Source of the DNA: Limnohabitans sp. T6-5
GTDB lineage: Bacteria > Pseudomonadota > Gammaproteobacteria > Burkholderiales > Burkholderiaceae_C
Length of the DNA stretch: 64,000 nucleotides
Assembly (NCBI RefSeq): GCF_003063315.1
Contig: NZ_NERV01000001.1
Location: 806,001 to 870,000, forward strand
Direction: 5' to 3'
Shown: one piece after another, positions 55,361 through 64,000 of the stretch
Layout: the number at the start of each line of letters is the position of its first letter
Position numbering within the stretch: position 1 is the stretch's first letter
The notes under the pieces: model-generated
Told to the model about the DNA's origin: nothing
What the model saw: the letters and a program-made list of their open reading frames with translations, nothing else
Database searches by the model: none
Position numbers and translations under genes: made by a program

Positions 55361-56455
55361 GTGGTTTTTCAGTCCTCGCTCCGTAAGGATCTCGCCCAAT
55401 CGTTCGTGACCACTTTGGTGGTTCTGCTCACTGTGGTCATGACCAACATGCTGATCCAGACACTGGGGCAAGCCAGTCAGGGAAGCATTAACCCCTCGGA
55501 TGTTCTTTTGGTCATGGGATTCACGGCACTGGGTTATTCCGCCACCTTGCTGACCTTGAGCCTGTTTCTTTCTGTGGTGTCTACGCTTTCACGCATGTAC
55601 AGTGACAGTGAGATGGTGATCTGGTTTTGCAGTGGTCGTAGCCTATTTTCTTTTGTGCGGCCCATATTGCGGTTTGCTTGGCCCATCTTGCTGGCCATAT
55701 TTTTCTCGGCCTTGGTGGTTTGGCCATGGAGCAACCAGAAAATTCAGGAGCTCAAAAACCGCTTTGAATCCAGAAGCGATGTGGAACGTGTAGCCCCTGG
55801 AAAATTCCAGGAGTTCTCGGGCGGCAAAAGTGTATTTTTTATCGACAAGGAAAATACTGGCAGTTTGGCTGGCACCAACGTCTTTGTGTCCACCACGGAT
55901 GGTGACTGGCAAGTCATCACCACAGCACAGCAGGGCCGTGTCGACAAAATCAAAGACGAGCGTTTCTTGAAACTGCAAAATGGTCAACAAGTCTCGCTCA
56001 ATACTGTTACGCATGAAACCCGCATCACCTCCTTTGAGAACTACCAACTGCTGATCAGCGAACAGGCAACGACGGCCTCCAGTGCTCTGGCCAATTACAT
56101 GGTGCACAGCCTGGAACTGATCCAGAGCCCCAATGAGTCGCGCATGGGTGAGCTTTTTTGGCGAATCGGACAAGGTCTTTGCGCGCTGAATCTGGTGTTT
56201 TTGGCTGTCGCCTTAGCGGCAGTCAATCCAAGAGCGGCCAAAAGTTACCATTTGATGAAGGCCATTCTGACCTTCATCATTTACTACAACATGATCAATT
56301 TCGGACAACGTTGGATTGCTGAAGGACGCATGTCACTCACTTTGCTGTTGATCTGCCTACACGGATCTGCTGCTTTGTTCGCCTCCCTGTGGATCATGAC
56401 CCGCCAGTCCAACTGGACGATCAGACTTTGGCTCTTTCGACGTCAAAATATTTAA
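55361..56455 (+). CDS. lptF: LPS export ABC transporter permease LptF
   Basis: 364-residue inner-membrane protein of the LptB2FG complex, which extracts LPS for transport to the outer membrane. Six helices surround a periplasmic beta-jellyroll domain. 'FVTTLVVLLTVVMTNMLIQTLGQASQGSI', 'STLSRMYSDSEMVIWFCSGRSL' and 'WPWSNQKIQELKNRFE' in parts are typical of the burkholderial LptF. The start is GTG 55361 (product MVFQSSLRKDLA) with GGGAGG 5 bases before. lptG, normally next to it, is not here; another locus must supply it. Confidence 0.9.
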   Translation: MVFQSSLRKDLAQSFVTTLVVLLTVVMTNMLIQTLGQASQGSINPSDVLLVMGFTALGYSATLLTLSLFLSVVSTLSRMYSDSEMVIWFCSGRSLFSFVRPILRFAWPILLAIFFSALVVWPWSNQKIQELKNRFESRSDVERVAPGKFQEFSGGKSVFFIDKENTGSLAGTNVFVSTTDGDWQVITTAQQGRVDKIKDERFLKLQNGQQVSLNTVTHETRITSFENYQLLISEQATTASSALANYMVHSLELIQSPNESRMGELFWRIGQGLCALNLVFLAVALAAVNPRAAKSYHLMKAILTFIIYYNMINFGQRWIAEGRMSLTLLLICLHGSAALFASLWIMTRQSNWTIRLWLFRRQNI

Positions 56456-56475
56456 TGATGAGGAATAAAACGGTA

Positions 56476-56493
56476 TTTAGGGAATTTCCTAAA
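56476..56493 (+). promoter_or_regulatory. near-perfect palindrome before the winged-helix gene
   Basis: TTTAGG-GAATTT-CCTAAA: 6-base perfect arms and an almost symmetric centre. It lies about 80-95 bases before the likely start of the small regulator, a place expected for autoregulation. Confidence 0.4.
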
Positions 56494-56570
56494 AATGCAG
56501 GCACCCGATCCATCCAACTGTGTTTTCATGGTTAATTGAATATTTCAATTTGATTGATAAAATCAACCTC

Positions 56571-56939
56571 ATGGAAAAAATCGATAGTCCTTTTGCCACT
56601 GCTTACTTGCGATTTTTGCAATTGACGCGGGTCATTAAAGCCTTACCGGCAGGCATGGAGATGGATGCCAATGAAAGCGCGCTTTTGCACGCCGTGGTTT
56701 TGCGTTGGTACGAAAATCAGCCCATGACCGTGCGTGAGGCCATTGGTCTGGCGCAATTAGGCTCTCCGGCCACCTTGCACAAGCGCATTACGCGCCTTCG
56801 CGAAAAGGAAATGCTCGGCACCCTCAATCTGGAAGGTGATCGACGAGCCAAGTTTCTGATTCCAACACCGCGCACCATCGAGTATTTCAGCCATCTCGGC
56901 CAATCCATGCAGCAGGTACATCAAAGCTTGGCTGCATGA
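56571..56939 (+). CDS. small winged-helix (MarR-like) regulator
   Basis: 122 residues from ATG 56571 (MEKIDSPFATAY). The core 'MTVREAIGLAQLGSPATLHKRITRLREKEMLGTLNLEGDRRAKFLIPT' in parts shows the recognition helix 'GSPATLHKRITRL' and a beta wing with 'GDRRAKF', as in MarR-like proteins. An upstream GTG at 56520 would add 17 residues. The gene overlaps the following membrane-protein gene by ATGA. A palindrome upstream may be its own operator. Confidence 0.65.
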   Translation: MEKIDSPFATAYLRFLQLTRVIKALPAGMEMDANESALLHAVVLRWYENQPMTVREAIGLAQLGSPATLHKRITRLREKEMLGTLNLEGDRRAKFLIPTPRTIEYFSHLGQSMQQVHQSLAA

Positions 56940-57508
56940 GAACGACTGTCCAGGAAGCTTTACAAACCGCAATGCTGATGCTGGCGAGCGCGGCTTTGTT
57001 TGCAGTTTTCTTCCAATTCAACGCCTGGATTTTCTCCGCGCTGGAATACCGCTCCGGGATCAATTGGGTCTTTTTGCCCTCCGGTTTTAGGGTCATTCTG
57101 GTGCTGATCCTGGGTTTACCTGGTGCTGTCGGCATCATGCTGGGCACTTGGTACATTGACCGAATGGATCTCAGCAATGAATTCATTTGGCTGGCCTTGT
57201 GCAATGGCCTCGTTTCCGGGTGGACACCGTGGCTGACTCTCAAGTGGTTTGAGAAACGCAAAATGATCAGCCTGCACTTAAATGACATGACGGTGCAACA
57301 ACTGCTGAACTTCACCATGGTCTATGCCGCAGCCAACGCCTTGGCACACCACGGCATCTGGCTTTTACTTCACCGAGTCAACATCAATGGGTGGGTCGAT
57401 GTGTGGCCCATGTTCGTTGGCGACATGACTGGCGCGCTCTTGATGCTTTACGCATGGAAGCTGCTGCTCAAGTTTGTCAAACAAGGGCTGCCCCTTCCCA
57501 AGAAATGA
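56936..57508 (+). CDS. MASE1-like membrane protein
   Basis: 190-residue integral membrane protein with five or six predicted helices. 'INWVFLPSGFRVILVLILGLPGAVGIMLGTW' in parts is like the N-terminal sensory MASE1 domain (WlPsG...lllG...G...G). No effector domain (GGDEF or kinase) follows, so it would be a stand-alone sensor or transporter. Its start overlaps the winged-helix regulator stop, hinting that both act together in sensing. The family call is uncertain. Confidence 0.5.
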   Translation: MRTTVQEALQTAMLMLASAALFAVFFQFNAWIFSALEYRSGINWVFLPSGFRVILVLILGLPGAVGIMLGTWYIDRMDLSNEFIWLALCNGLVSGWTPWLTLKWFEKRKMISLHLNDMTVQQLLNFTMVYAAANALAHHGIWLLLHRVNINGWVDVWPMFVGDMTGALLMLYAWKLLLKFVKQGLPLPKK

Positions 57509-57517
57509 AACAGTTTT

Positions 57518-58726
57518 TCAGGCGTTTTCGCTCAAAAAGAGCGCCTGCAAATCGCTCAAAAAATCAAAGCCCCGTTCAGTCGGCCATACCTGATTCAGGT
57601 CACGCCCTATCAAGCCCAATCGTTCCGCCTCTTGCAAGCCCTTTTGCAGACTGGTCATCGCCAGGCCCGTGCGGTCGACAAAGTCCGTCAGGGCAAAGCC
57701 TTTGCGCAGGCGCAAGGCATTGAGCATGAATTCAAATGGCAGGTCTTGACGGGAAACTTCCGTGCTTTGGGTCACGGGCTCGCCTTTCGCGGCTTGCTGC
57801 ATGTACAGCTGAGGCTCGCGGTAACGCACCTGACGCACCACGCGGTGTGCAAAACTCAGTTTGCTGTGTGCCCCTGCGCCAATGCCCAGGTAATCCCCAA
57901 ACTGCCAATAATTCAGGTTGTGCGCACATTGGTGACCTGACTTTGCATAGGCCGAAACCTCATAGCGTGACAAGCCATGCGCCGCCGTCAACTCGGTGAT
58001 GGCGTCCATCATCTCGTAAGCCAAATCATCTTCAGGCAGCACCGGTGGGAACTTGGCAAAGACTGTGTTCGGCTCAATCGTCAGGTGATAGATCGAGATG
58101 TGCGGTGGCGCAAATGCCAGTGCAGTCTGCATGTCCTGGCTCAAATCATCCAAGGTTTGACCGGGCAAGGCATACATCAAGTCAAGGTTGAAGGTGTCAA
58201 ACACCTGCGCCGCCTCGGTCACGGCGGCCAAGGCCTGATCGCGGTCATGCACCCGCCCCAACGATTTCAGATGGTCATTGTTGAAGCTCTGCACCCCAAT
58301 GGACAAACGGGTGATTCCAGCTTGTCGGAAAGCCTTGAAACGGTCTTTTTCAAACGTCCCTGGATTGGCCTCCATGGTGATTTCGGCATCAGGCGCCAAA
58401 CGCAAACGCGCACGGATGCCACCGATCAAACGATCAATGGCTTCGGGAGAAAACAGACTGGGCGTTCCGCCCCCCAAGAACACGGTCTGAATGCTGCGCC
58501 CCCAAATCAGAGGCAAGCTGGCCTCCAAATCGGCCAGCAAAGCGTCCACGTATTGGTCTTGAATGGCGCGATCATCGCCTGCTCGCCACTCATGCGAATT
58601 GAAATCGCAATAAGGGCATTTTTTGATGCACCACGGCAAATGCACATACAGCGAAAGCGGCGGCAACGCATTCAACTGCAACACACCCGGGCGCATCGCA
58701 TGGACGGGATCCAGCGGATGGGTCAT
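57518..58726 (-). CDS. hemW: HemW, radical SAM haem chaperone
   Basis: 402-residue member of the HemN-like radical SAM family. CIKKCPYC (C33, C37, C40) binds the 4Fe-4S cluster; 'TVFLGGGTPSLF', 'EANPGTFEKDRFKAFRQAGITRLSIGVQSFN' in parts and a HemN C-terminal domain follow. HemW proteins lack the extra N-terminal Cys and the trip-wire of true HemN and deliver haem rather than oxidise coproporphyrinogen. It lies 3 bases downstream of rdgB, in the usual beta-proteobacterial order rph-rdgB-hemW. Confidence 0.93.
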   Translation of the reverse strand: MTHPLDPVHAMRPGVLQLNALPPLSLYVHLPWCIKKCPYCDFNSHEWRAGDDRAIQDQYVDALLADLEASLPLIWGRSIQTVFLGGGTPSLFSPEAIDRLIGGIRARLRLAPDAEITMEANPGTFEKDRFKAFRQAGITRLSIGVQSFNNDHLKSLGRVHDRDQALAAVTEAAQVFDTFNLDLMYALPGQTLDDLSQDMQTALAFAPPHISIYHLTIEPNTVFAKFPPVLPEDDLAYEMMDAITELTAAHGLSRYEVSAYAKSGHQCAHNLNYWQFGDYLGIGAGAHSKLSFAHRVVRQVRYREPQLYMQQAAKGEPVTQSTEVSRQDLPFEFMLNALRLRKGFALTDFVDRTGLAMTSLQKGLQEAERLGLIGRDLNQVWPTERGFDFLSDLQALFLSENA

Positions 58727-58729
58727 GCG

Positions 58730-59332
58730 TCAAATCATCCAGCGTTCACGCATCAGGGTCAACATGGCCTGTGCGGCTCGGCCACGGTGGCTGTTGGCAT
58801 TTTTCACCTCCACGGGCAACTCGGCAAAAGTCTTGCCAAATTCCGGGATGAACATGATGGGGTCAAAACCAAAACCATTCGTGCCGCGTCGCTCTCGGGT
58901 GATCTCCCCGACCACGCGGCCGACTGCGATCAAAGGCTCGGGGTCATCGGCACTGCGCACAGCCACCAGCGTGCTGACCATGGCGGCACGTCGCTTGTCG
59001 ATGCCCTGCATTTGCTCCAGAAGCGCTGTGACGTTGTTGTCATCACTTTTGGCGTAACCAAAACGAGTGGCGTAGTAAGCCGTGTCGACGCCTGGCTGCC
59101 CACCAAAGGCATCCACGCACAGGCCCGCATCATCTGCCAAAGCAGGCAAGCCGCTGAGCTGAGCTGCATGGCGTGCCTTGGCCAGCGCGTTTTCAACAAA
59201 GGTTTTGAAAGGCTCTTCGGCCTCGGGAATGTTCAATTCAGACTGGCGCACCAAAGTCATCTGCAGCGGTGCGAACATCGTTTGCAGTTCGGCCAATTTG
59301 CCCACATTGTTGGAAGCAAGAACGATTTTCAT
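58730..59332 (-). CDS. rdgB: dITP/XTP pyrophosphatase
   Basis: 200-residue Ham1-family enzyme that removes non-canonical purine nucleotides. 'MKIVLASNNVGKLAEL' is the phosphate-binding start with conserved SNN.GK; 'ADDAGLCVDAFGGQPGVDTAYYATRFG' in parts holds the catalytic Asp, and 'GFGFDPIMFIPEFGKTFAEL' is the nucleotide specificity loop. ATG 59332 begins the first beta strand; the TTG at 59344 is not needed. It lies 19 bases after rph and 3 bases before hemW. Confidence 0.95.
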   Translation of the reverse strand: MKIVLASNNVGKLAELQTMFAPLQMTLVRQSELNIPEAEEPFKTFVENALAKARHAAQLSGLPALADDAGLCVDAFGGQPGVDTAYYATRFGYAKSDDNNVTALLEQMQGIDKRRAAMVSTLVAVRSADDPEPLIAVGRVVGEITRERRGTNGFGFDPIMFIPEFGKTFAELPVEVKNANSHRGRAAQAMLTLMRERWMI

Positions 59333-59351
59333 GGACGCGTCCAAGCGCCGA

Positions 59352-60113
59352 TCAGGCGGAGAAGGTCAAGGTTTGGGGTTCGTCATGCGCCTTTTGTTGC
59401 AAACCAGCCAATTGGGCAATGCCTTTTTCGGCCAAAGCCAGCATGCGGTCCATCTCGCTGCGGGTGAAAGCCACACCTTCGGCCGTGCCTTGCACCTCGA
59501 CAAAATGACCCGAGCCGGTCATCACCACATTCATGTCGGTGTCGCAAGCGGAGTCTTCGGGGTAATCCAGATCCAGCAAGGCGGTGCCCGCTTTCAGCCC
59601 CACCGAAATGGCTGCCACCCGGTCAATGATCGGCGACTCTTGCAGCTTGCCGGTGGTCATCAGCCAACTGACCGCATCTTGCGCGGCCACAAAAGCCCCG
59701 GTGATGCTGGCCGTGCGCGTGCCCCCATCGGCTTGCAGCACATCGCAGTCGAGGTTGATGGTGCGCTCCCCCAATTTTTTGAGGTCAAACACCGCCCTCA
59801 GCGAGCGGCCAATGAGGCGCTGGATTTCTTGGGTGCGGCCACTTTGCTTGCCACGGGCAGCCTCACGGTCGCCACGGGTATGCGTGGCGCGGGGCAGCAT
59901 GCCGTATTCAGCCGTGACCCAGCCCTCGCCACTGCCTTTTTTATGGCCAGGCACTTTCTCTTCCACCGAAGCCGTGCACAAAACGCGGGTCTGGCCAAAC
60001 TCGATCAACACCGAGCCCTCGGCGTGAATGGTGTATCCACGGGTGATGCGCACTGGACGCAAGGCATCGGCAGCGCGGCCGGTTCGGACATAAGTGGAAG
60101 CGGTGGTGTTCAT
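59352..60113 (-). CDS. rph: ribonuclease PH
   Basis: 253-residue phosphorolytic 3' exoribonuclease that trims tRNA precursors. '[25 protein letters not shown]', '[17 protein letters not shown]', '[16 protein letters not shown]' with the phosphate-binding Arg and Ser/Thr, and '[23 protein letters not shown]'-like text (here [16 protein letters not shown]) are diagnostic. Start ATG 60113 is preferred over the open upstream part. It is divergent from yicC, with 164 bases between. Confidence 0.96.
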   Translation of the reverse strand: MNTTASTYVRTGRAADALRPVRITRGYTIHAEGSVLIEFGQTRVLCTASVEEKVPGHKKGSGEGWVTAEYGMLPRATHTRGDREAARGKQSGRTQEIQRLIGRSLRAVFDLKKLGERTINLDCDVLQADGGTRTASITGAFVAAQDAVSWLMTTGKLQESPIIDRVAAISVGLKAGTALLDLDYPEDSACDTDMNVVMTGSGHFVEVQGTAEGVAFTRSEMDRMLALAEKGIAQLAGLQQKAHDEPQTLTFSA

Positions 60114-60277
60114 GAAGGTGCTCGGAATGGTCCTGGACGGCACCCTATCGAGGAAATGAATCGGGTGGTCAGGCGAGAGTTTGAGATAATGCCTCGTTTG
60201 ATGCTCAGCTGCCCGGCTGGGCATCTGCAGCGCTCAAAAGCCAAGTTGGCCAAGCGCTGTCACAAGGAACCTGATTG

Positions 60278-61204
60278 ATGCCAGTTTACAGTATGACCGG
60301 TTACGCCAGCGTGCAGCACAGCCCGCTGCCCGTAGACGTCGAGACCCCCGCCACAGCGGTGGCGCCAGCCCCCACTGCACGACTCGGGCTTGAAATCCGC
60401 TCGGTCAACAGCCGCTTTCTGGACCTGAGCTTTCGCCTGCCTGAAGAGCTGCGCCAACTCGAACCTGCTCTGCGTGAACTGATCACACGCCACATCAAGC
60501 GCGGCAAGGTTGAAGTTCGTGCCAGCCAGGACGCAGGCGATGGCGCTGTTTTGCAGGCCCCCAATCACCAGGCACTGCAGAAAATCGCCGCCCTGCAAGA
60601 CAAGATTCAGGACTGGTTGCCCAAAGCCCGTGACTTGAGCGTGGCCGATGTGCTGCGCATGACAGCGGGCAGCTCGGGTCCCATCGCGCTCGACGAAGCC
60701 GCCTGGCTCCAACTGGCGCAAGCGGCGGTGGACGCCTTGCGCGATGCCCGTGCCCGAGAAGGCGCTCGCCTGACCGATATGCTGCAAGGCCACATTGGCC
60801 AACTGCGCAGCTTGGCCGAACAAGCCGGCCCCTTGGTGCCGCAGCTCGTTGAGCAACAGCGCCAACGTTTTTTGGAACGCTGGAAAGACGCCATGGCGCT
60901 GGCCGACGGCAGCCACCTGCCAGAAGCGGCTCAAGACCGCGCACTGACCGAAGCCACCGCGTTTGCCATCCGCATTGACGTGGCCGAGGAGTTGACGCGC
61001 CTGCGCTCACATCTGGATGAGATCTCCCGCTTGCTCCAGAAAGGTGGCGACATCGGCAAACGCCTGGACTTCCTGATTCAGGAACTGCACCGCGAAGCCA
61101 ACACCCTGGGCTCCAAATCGGCTGTGCTGGAAATGACCCGGATTTCCGTGGACATGAAAGTGCTGATCGAGCAAATGCGCGAACAAGTCCAAAACATCGA
61201 ATAA
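60278..61204 (+). CDS. yicC: YicC family endoribonuclease
   Basis: 308-residue YicC-like protein, known in Escherichia to act on small RNA stability. 'VYSMTGYASVQH', 'LEIRSVNSRFLDLSFRLPEELRQLEP' in parts and the C-terminal 'GKRLDFLIQELHREANTLGSKS' are the family marks. An insertion of about 20 residues rich in Pro and Ala (about 18-35) is unusual compared with the shorter N-terminus of most members. ATG 60278 is preferred over TTG 60275. It leads the yicC-gmk-rpoZ run; gmk begins 12 bases later. Confidence 0.94.
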   Translation: MPVYSMTGYASVQHSPLPVDVETPATAVAPAPTARLGLEIRSVNSRFLDLSFRLPEELRQLEPALRELITRHIKRGKVEVRASQDAGDGAVLQAPNHQALQKIAALQDKIQDWLPKARDLSVADVLRMTAGSSGPIALDEAAWLQLAQAAVDALRDARAREGARLTDMLQGHIGQLRSLAEQAGPLVPQLVEQQRQRFLERWKDAMALADGSHLPEAAQDRALTEATAFAIRIDVAEELTRLRSHLDEISRLLQKGGDIGKRLDFLIQELHREANTLGSKSAVLEMTRISVDMKVLIEQMREQVQNIE

Positions 61205-61216
61205 GCCATTGACACC

Positions 61217-61837
61217 ATGGAATACCCAGGAAACCTATTCGTAGTGGCCGCCCCCAGCGGGGCTGGCAAATCCAGTCTGGTCAAAGCTTTGATGGAGCTC
61301 GACTCAGGCGTGCACCCATCGGTCTCACACACCACCCGTGCGCCACGAGGTCAGGAAAAGCACGGTCGGGAATACTTCTTTGCCTCACACCAGGAATTTG
61401 ATGCGATGGTGCTGGCGGACGCCTTTGTCGAGTGGGCCAATGTGCATGGTCAGCGCTACGGCACCTCCAAGAAAATGATTGAAGAGCGCATGGCACAAGG
61501 CTCCGATGTAGTGCTGGAAATTGATTACCAGGGCGCCATACAGATCAAACAGATGTATGGCAATGCCGTACTGATCTTCATCCTCCCCCCCAGCTGGGAA
61601 GAATTGCGCTCAAGGCTGGAGCGCCGAGGTGAAGACGCCCCAGACATCATCGAGTTGCGCATGCAAAATGCCGCGGTGGAGCTGGCCCAAGCCAAGGAAT
61701 TCGACTTCGTTATAATCAATGAAGTTTTTGAGCGTGCTTTGTTTGACCTCAAAGCCATCGTTCATGCCCAAAGGCTCAAATATCCCGCCCAGCGGAGAGC
61801 CCGCGCAGACACATTCGAGGCGCTGCATCTCGCCTAA
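61217..61837 (+). CDS. gmk: guanylate kinase
   Basis: 206-residue enzyme phosphorylating GMP to GDP. P-loop [10 protein letters not shown] (12-21), GMP-binding '[19 protein letters not shown]' and '[13 protein letters not shown]', and '[13 protein letters not shown]' are all present. Length is standard. rpoZ follows after 18 bases. Confidence 0.97.
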   Translation: MEYPGNLFVVAAPSGAGKSSLVKALMELDSGVHPSVSHTTRAPRGQEKHGREYFFASHQEFDAMVLADAFVEWANVHGQRYGTSKKMIEERMAQGSDVVLEIDYQGAIQIKQMYGNAVLIFILPPSWEELRSRLERRGEDAPDIIELRMQNAAVELAQAKEFDFVIINEVFERALFDLKAIVHAQRLKYPAQRRARADTFEALHLA

Positions 61838-61855
61838 CCTGAAGGAAATTCCACC

Positions 61856-62056
61856 ATGGCCCGTATCACTGTTGAAGACTGCCTGGAGCAGATCCCGAAC
61901 CGCTTCCAACTGGTGTTGGCGGCCACCTACCGCGCTCGCATGCTGAGCCAGGGCCACACCGCCCGCATTGAAAGCAAAAACAAGCCTGGCGTGACGGCTT
62001 TGCGCGAGATTGCAGCAGGCAAAGTCGGCATCGAAATGCTCAAGCGCGTTTCCTGA
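61856..62056 (+). CDS. rpoZ: RNA polymerase subunit omega
   Basis: 66-residue omega subunit. '[20 protein letters not shown]' and '[30 protein letters not shown]' in parts match the conserved first 60 residues; the C-terminal tail is short, as in other beta-proteobacteria. In this position it helps assemble the beta' subunit and takes part in the ppGpp response, matching spoT next to it. GAAGGA precedes the ATG. A terminator follows. Confidence 0.97.
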   Translation: MARITVEDCLEQIPNRFQLVLAATYRARMLSQGHTARIESKNKPGVTALREIAAGKVGIEMLKRVS

Positions 62057-62086
62057 TCCGCCCCAGCCTGGCTGGCCAGGTCATCG

Positions 62087-62112
62087 AAAGCCCCAGTAAT
62101 GGGGCTTTTTTT
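62087..62112 (+). terminator. terminator between rpoZ and spoT
   Basis: AAAGCCCC (62087-62094), loop AGTAAT, GGGGCTTT (62101-62108), continuing into a seven-T run. Confidence 0.93.
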
Positions 62113-62156
62113 CGTCTGCGCATCAAGTCACGGACGGCTTCAGTTACATTGATGTC

Positions 62157-64000
62157 ATGAGCTCCCTCATGCCCCCCTCCCCTCAAACTGGTCACAATCG
62201 CCATGCCGCGGTGAGTCCTGCCTCCGCCAATGCGGCGGCAGCCAGTTTTGCGGCTCTGACTGCCAGACTTGATTACCTCAGCGCATCCGATGCAGAAATG
62301 GTGCGCAAAGCTTACAAATTTGCGGATGAGTCCCACCTGGGTCAAATGCGCAAAAGCGGCGAACCTTACATCACCCATCCGATTGCGGTGGCAGCGCTGT
62401 GTACCGAATGGAAGCTGGATGCGCAAGCCTTGTCGGCCGCCTTGCTGCACGATGCCATGGAAGACTGTGGCGTCACCAAAGTCGAACTGATTGAACGCTT
62501 TGGCGCTCCGGTTGCCGAACTCGTTGATGGACTGACCAAGCTCGAAAAGCTGGAATTCAATACCCGCGAAGAAAACCAGGCCGAGTCATTTCGCAAAATG
62601 CTCCTGGCCATGGCGCGCGATGTGCGGGTGATCCTCATCAAGTTGGCGGACCGCACGCACAACATGCGCACCATGTCAGACATGCCGCGCAGCAAATGGG
62701 GACGCATCGCCTCCGAAACGCTCGAAATTTATGCGCCGATCGCGCACCGTCTGGGTCTGAACCAGATCTACCGGGAACTGCAGGACTTGTCTTTCAAGCA
62801 CTTGCTGCCATGGCGCTATGCCGTTCTGACCAAGGCCGTATCGCGCGCTCGCAACCGTCGACGTGACCTGATCCAAAAGGTGCAAGCCGAAGTGGAATCC
62901 GTCTTTTCTCAAGCGGGCATGGACGTGCGCATCAGTGGTCGCGAAAAAACGCTTTACTCCATTTACAAAAAAATGGATGACAAGCACCTGAGCTTCGCAC
63001 AGGTCACCGACATTTACGGCTTTCGAGTCATCGTTCCGTCTGTCATCGACTGCTACACGGCCATGGGCTTGTTGCATCAGATTTACAAACCGGTCCCCGG
63101 CAAATTCAAAGATCACATCGCGATTGCCAAAGTCAATGGTTACCAATCCTTGCATACGACGCTGGTAGGACCGTCTGGCGTGAATGTCGAATTTCAGATG
63201 CGCACCGAAGCCATGCACTTGGTGGCCGAATCAGGGGTCGCCGCACACTGGCTTTACAAGGAAAACAGCCATGCAAAAGCCCAATCGGATCGGTTGGGCA
63301 CACAATGGCTGCAATCACTGCTGGACATTCAAAGCGAAACCCGGGATGCAGCCGAGTTCTGGGACCACGTCAAAGTCGATTTATTTCCCGATGCGGTCTA
63401 CGTCTTTACGCCAAAAAGCCAAATCATGGCCTTGCCGCGCGGGGCCACCGTGGTGGACTTTGCCTACGCTATTCACAGCAGCGTGGGTGACCACGCCATG
63501 GCGGCCAAAATCAATGGTGAGCAAGTACCCCTTCGCACCGAGTTGAAAAATGGCGATGTGATCGAGGTGATCACCGCCCCTGTATCCTCCCCCAACCCCG
63601 CATGGCTGGGCTTTGTGCGCACGGGTCGCGCCCGCTCCAAAATCCGCCACCACCTCAAGACCATGGCGCAAACCGAGTCCGTTGAGCTGGGTGAAAAACT
63701 GCTCAACCAAGCCCTTCGTGCCGAAGGGATTGACGAGTTACCTACAGACGATGCAAAGATGCAACCTTTGTGGGACAAGTTGCTGCGTTTTACAGGCAAC
63801 AAGAATCGGCAAGATTTATTGATGGATTTGGGCTTGGGCAAACGCATTGCCAGCATCGTGGCCAAACGCCTGGTCTTGCTGGTTGGCGAATTGGGACAAA
63901 AACCCGATGCCTTGTTGATGACCCGTGAACGCTTTACGGCCCATGAAACTGTGTCACAAGGCGCCATCACACTGGATGGCAGCGAGAACGCCTCAGTGGT
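62157..64000 (+). CDS. spoT: bifunctional (p)ppGpp synthetase/hydrolase SpoT, 3' end outside window
   Basis: About 614 codons, open to the right edge. After an Ala-rich N-terminus comes the HD hydrolase domain with 'GEPYITHPIAVA' and the intact catalytic HDAMED (H98-D103), then the synthetase domain (about 255-370) with 'SGREKTLYSIYKKM', 'DIYGFRVIVPS' and 'NGYQSLHTTLVG', and the TGS domain (about 411-475) with 'VYVFTPKSQIMALPRGATVVDFAYAIHS'-type text in parts. The intact HD motif means it can degrade ppGpp, so SpoT rather than RelA. ATG 62157 follows TACATT closely and lacks a ribosome binding site. Confidence 0.95.
   Translation, partial: MSSLMPPSPQTGHNRHAAVSPASANAAAASFAALTARLDYLSASDAEMVRKAYKFADESHLGQMRKSGEPYITHPIAVAALCTEWKLDAQALSAALLHDAMEDCGVTKVELIERFGAPVAELVDGLTKLEKLEFNTREENQAESFRKMLLAMARDVRVILIKLADRTHNMRTMSDMPRSKWGRIASETLEIYAPIAHRLGLNQIYRELQDLSFKHLLPWRYAVLTKAVSRARNRRRDLIQKVQAEVESVFSQAGMDVRISGREKTLYSIYKKMDDKHLSFAQVTDIYGFRVIVPSVIDCYTAMGLLHQIYKPVPGKFKDHIAIAKVNGYQSLHTTLVGPSGVNVEFQMRTEAMHLVAESGVAAHWLYKENSHAKAQSDRLGTQWLQSLLDIQSETRDAAEFWDHVKVDLFPDAVYVFTPKSQIMALPRGATVVDFAYAIHSSVGDHAMAAKINGEQVPLRTELKNGDVIEVITAPVSSPNPAWLGFVRTGRARSKIRHHLKTMAQTESVELGEKLLNQALRAEGIDELPTDDAKMQPLWDKLLRFTGNKNRQDLLMDLGLGKRIASIVAKRLVLLVGELGQKPDALLMTRERFTAHETVSQGAITLDGSENASV

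Noticed and set aside
57977..59467. 496-codon plus-strand frame across hemW and rdgB
   Set aside because: It runs antisense to two clearly conserved genes and crosses their junction without domain signals.

Overview
The window looks like a chromosomal piece of a betaproteobacterium of the order Burkholderiales, most likely a freshwater Comamonadaceae (Limnohabitans/Rhodoferax/Polaromonas-like). The evidence is moderately high GC, the order hemW-rdgB-rph / yicC-gmk-rpoZ-spoT, a BktB-type thiolase, Liv-type transporter clusters, and a full urease plus UrtABCDE urea transporter locus. No phage, IS element, integron or CRISPR array was recognised.

Region 1 (1-9.6 kb) holds housekeeping and single genes: an AsmA 3' end, a short DUF1345 protein, argH, a MuiA-like DUF4139 protein, a DUF2867 protein, a bacteriohemerythrin, an SDR, bktB and a 2OG-Fe dioxygenase. 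Short GTCGG/CCGAC palindromic repeats lie in several gaps here and further on.

Region 2 (9.9-18.8 kb): a minus-strand set encodes an acyl-CoA ligase, a luciferase-like oxidoreductase and a short MetE-like, probably MesD-type, methionine synthase. Divergent from it is a regulator with an N-terminal HTH and a C-terminal receiver, followed by an NCS2 purine/pyrimidine permease and a malic enzyme with a phosphotransacetylase-like tail.

Region 3 (18.9-35.0 kb) is a nitrogen-acquisition block. A sigma-54 promoter precedes a NitT/TauT-type ABC transporter whose last gene is ureD. An orphan AAA ATPase follows, then the minus-strand urtABCDE operon and the plus-strand ureA-X-B-C-Y-E-F-G operon. X is a 54-aa His-rich exported peptide and Y a 57-aa two-helix membrane peptide that sits between ureC and ureE. 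The urtA-ureA gap carries two divergent sigma-54 promoters, so urea uptake and hydrolysis, and probably the ABC-ureD unit, appear to be under one nitrogen-limitation control.

Region 4 (35.0-53.3 kb) is a catabolic block. It has an SDR on the minus strand, then a tight plus-strand run of two carotenoid-oxygenase-family enzymes, a lipocalin-like protein, a PaaN-like aldehyde dehydrogenase, a nitronate-monooxygenase-like flavoenzyme, a thiolase, a DUF1295 membrane reductase-like protein, a second thiolase, a tandem HxlR regulator, LivHMGF, an acyl-CoA ligase and LivK. Many neighbours overlap by ATGA. The inferred logic is oxidative cleavage of a conjugated double bond, aldehyde oxidation, CoA activation and thiolysis, with a dedicated importer and regulator. 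This is the best candidate for an undescribed pathway in the window.

Region 5 (53.4-64.0 kb): tRNA-Ser(UGA), an ArnT-like glycosyltransferase, lptF, a small winged-helix regulator with a membrane protein, then hemW, rdgB and rph (minus) and yicC, gmk, rpoZ and spoT (plus, running off the window).
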